From an uncultured Dermatophilus sp. (GTDB lineage: Bacteria > Actinomycetota > Actinomycetes > Actinomycetales > Dermatophilaceae), in contig CAMCQD010000136.1 of NCBI GenBank assembly GCA_945876925.1, positions 1-5,648 of the forward strand: a stretch of DNA of 5,648 nucleotides, read 5' to 3'. Below the pieces are notes generated by a model. It was given only the letters and a program-made list of their open reading frames with translations, made no database searches and had not been told where the DNA came from. This document shows, piece after piece, positions 4,329-5,648 of the stretch. Each line of letters opens with the position of its first letter. Position 1 is the first letter of the stretch. The position numbers were made by a program, and so were the translations under genes.

Positions 4329-5648
4329 ATGCCGGGCCGGCGCCCGGGTGCCCCGTCGCGGGCCTGGCCGGGGGATCCGGGTGCGGGACCCCGGTGGCAG
4401 CTCCCGGCCACCGGCCTGAAAGCGTGGTTCCCCGTGACGAGACTGCTCCGGTCGCTGACGACCCCGGCCGACGCGCTGCCCTGGCGGATCAGGGTGCCGT
4501 TGCTGCTCTTCTTCGCATTGTCCGGGATGTCGGATGTCCTGTCCGCGGGGAACCGGGCCGACGCTCCCGCCCTCACCGCGGCGGCAGCGTCGGCGGTGCT
4601 GTGCCTCGCCGTGCTGCGCACCGGGATCGCCGCGGCGTGCTTCCTGCCGCTGCTGGGCGGCTCGGTCGCCTGGGGGACGGCTCCGCACCTGGGCTTGCCG
4701 GTGCTGGTGATGATCGCCCTCGTGGCCGCCACGTGCACCCCGCCTCGCGTCGTCGCCTTCGTGGCGTGCTGCGGCATCTGGGCGCTGTGGTCGGCCTCCG
4801 GCGGGCTCTTCACCCTGGCGAGCGTCACGTGGGCGCTGCTGCCGGCCCTCGGCGTGGCGGCCGTCGCCGGCGCGCTCATCAGGTCTCTCACCGAGAAGCA
4901 GCGCCGGGATCGCCGGGAAATCGACGAGCTGACCGAGAAGGCGGCCCGGGCCCGCGCGGCGGAGCGTCAGCGCCTCGCCGGTGAGCTGCACGACATCGTG
5001 GCCCACGATCTGACGATGGTGGTCATGCTGGCCGAGCTGGCCTCGGTGATTGATGACGAGGAGCGCCGGCAGGAGGCCATCACGCGCATCGAGCACGCCT
5101 CACGCTCAGCGCTCACCGATCTGCGGCGCCTGTTCGGGGTGCTGGAACGCGACGCCCTGGCCGGCGCTGGCCAGGCCGCGGCCACGAGCGGGGAGCCGCT
5201 CGCTGACGTGCGCGAATCCATCAGCGCCCTGCGTGAACTGGGCTTCGGGGTGAGCGTGCGCGCAGAGGGCGACGCCAGCTGGGTGGACGGCCCGCTGCGC
5301 CTGGCGCTGCGGCGCTCGCTGCGTGAGGCGCTCAGCAACGTTGCCCGGCATGGCGCGCCGGGAGGGCAGGTCCGCATCGACTACCTCGTCACCGGGGAGC
5401 GGGTCGTCATGGGCGTTTCCAGCACGGTGCCGCCCGGCAGCCGGAGCCGGGGGCCGGGTGAGGGCGGGACCGGCCTGATCCACATGCGGGAGCAGGCCGA
5501 GGCCCTCGGGGGATCGTTCCGCGCCGGGATCACCGGCGGGGTGTGGCGGGTTGAGCTCGTCCTCCCGTGCGAGCCGCCGGGCTGGGAGTCGCCGGCACCG
5601 GTCCCGGCCCGGACTGGTCCGGGATGTGCCTGCTTCCGCTCCGTGCTG
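4329..5648 (+). CDS. NarL-type membrane sensor histidine kinase (HisKA_3), 3'-partial
   Basis: An open frame of 440 codons runs off the right edge with no stop. Numbering from ATG 4329, a Pro/Arg-rich stretch (1-35) is followed by about six hydrophobic segments (roughly 56-72, 81-96, 97-115, 121-136, 141-156, 160-184), a charged likely coiled-coil linker (185-215), the dimerisation and phospho-acceptor helix ERQRLAGELHDIVAHDL (His221), an N-box ALSNVARHG (Asn337) and a G-box GEGGTGLIHM (379-386). It should autophosphorylate on His221 and pass phosphate to the divergently encoded regulator. There is no large extracellular sensor domain, so it may sense within the membrane or through the nearby transporter. 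The usual Asp-containing G1 box is replaced by VSSTVPPG (363-370). ATG 4329 has an excellent AGGAG; GTG 4434 is the alternative, giving the more familiar N-terminus MTRLLRSLTT but only a weak ribosome site. The catalytic domain is essentially complete, so little is probably missing beyond the edge. Confidence 0.88.
   Translation, partial: MPGRRPGAPSRAWPGDPGAGPRWQLPATGLKAWFPVTRLLRSLTTPADALPWRIRVPLLLFFALSGMSDVLSAGNRADAPALTAAAASAVLCLAVLRTGIAAACFLPLLGGSVAWGTAPHLGLPVLVMIALVAATCTPPRVVAFVACCGIWALWSASGGLFTLASVTWALLPALGVAAVAGALIRSLTEKQRRDRREIDELTEKAARARAAERQRLAGELHDIVAHDLTMVVMLAELASVIDDEERRQEAITRIEHASRSALTDLRRLFGVLERDALAGAGQAAATSGEPLADVRESISALRELGFGVSVRAEGDASWVDGPLRLALRRSLREALSNVARHGAPGGQVRIDYLVTGERVVMGVSSTVPPGSRSRGPGEGGTGLIHMREQAEALGGSFRAGITGGVWRVELVLPCEPPGWESPAPVPARTGPGCACFRSVL

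Noticed and set aside
3280..4419. Plus-strand open frame of 379 codons opposite the response regulator
   Set aside because: It is the antisense shadow of a regulator with all receiver and HTH residues intact. Its own product shows no known motif.
4013..4984. Plus-strand open frame of 323 codons overlapping the regulator and kinase
   Set aside because: It is out of frame with the kinase, whose HisKA_3 and ATPase motifs read in another frame. Composition is that of a shadow frame.
4284..5096. Minus-strand open frame of 270 codons opposite the kinase
   Set aside because: It has low-complexity Arg/Gly/Ala content, no motifs, and lies antisense to the conserved His221 region of the kinase.

Overview
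This 5,648-base window is very GC-rich and reads as an actinobacterial chromosome fragment. Third codon positions are mostly G or C, start codons include GTG, and genes are tightly packed. Genus cannot be fixed from the sequence. Five protein-coding genes are supported. The first is probably cut by the left edge and the last is cut by the right edge. No RNA genes, insertion sequences or CRISPR arrays were seen.

Layout: (1) 1-1368, plus strand: the C-terminal part, or a short form, of an S9 prolyl-oligopeptidase-type serine peptidase with a readable Ser-Asp-His triad. (2) 1369-1559: a 191-base gap with three copies of a 9-base direct repeat, two overlapping hairpins, a weak promoter-like sequence, and a perfect 12-base palindrome just ahead of the next ribosome binding site. 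(3) 1560-3619, plus strand: a two-gene ABC transporter operon, made of a MacB/LolD-type ATPase and a ten-helix FtsX-like permease whose start overlaps the ATPase stop by one base. (4) 3640-4305, minus strand: a NarL/LuxR-type response regulator, convergent with the permease. (5) 4329-5648, plus strand: a NarL-type (HisKA_3) membrane sensor histidine kinase, divergent from the regulator with only 23 bases between the start codons.

How they may work together: an ABC exporter or self-protection pump beside a two-component system is a common arrangement for sensing and resisting membrane-active peptides. S9 prolyl-oligopeptidase-type enzymes act as leader-peptide proteases in some class III lanthipeptide clusters. 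The set therefore fits the processing, export/immunity and regulation side of a ribosomal peptide (RiPP) locus. This is inference: no precursor peptide or modification enzyme lies in the window, so the diagnostic genes would have to be upstream of base 1 or downstream of base 5648. The peptidase uses visibly less GC-biased codons than the transporter, so the two parts may have different histories.

The most unusual local feature is the regulator/kinase junction. The regulator looks leaderless, its -10 element abuts the kinase's Shine-Dalgarno sequence, and the kinase transcript probably begins antisense to the regulator gene.
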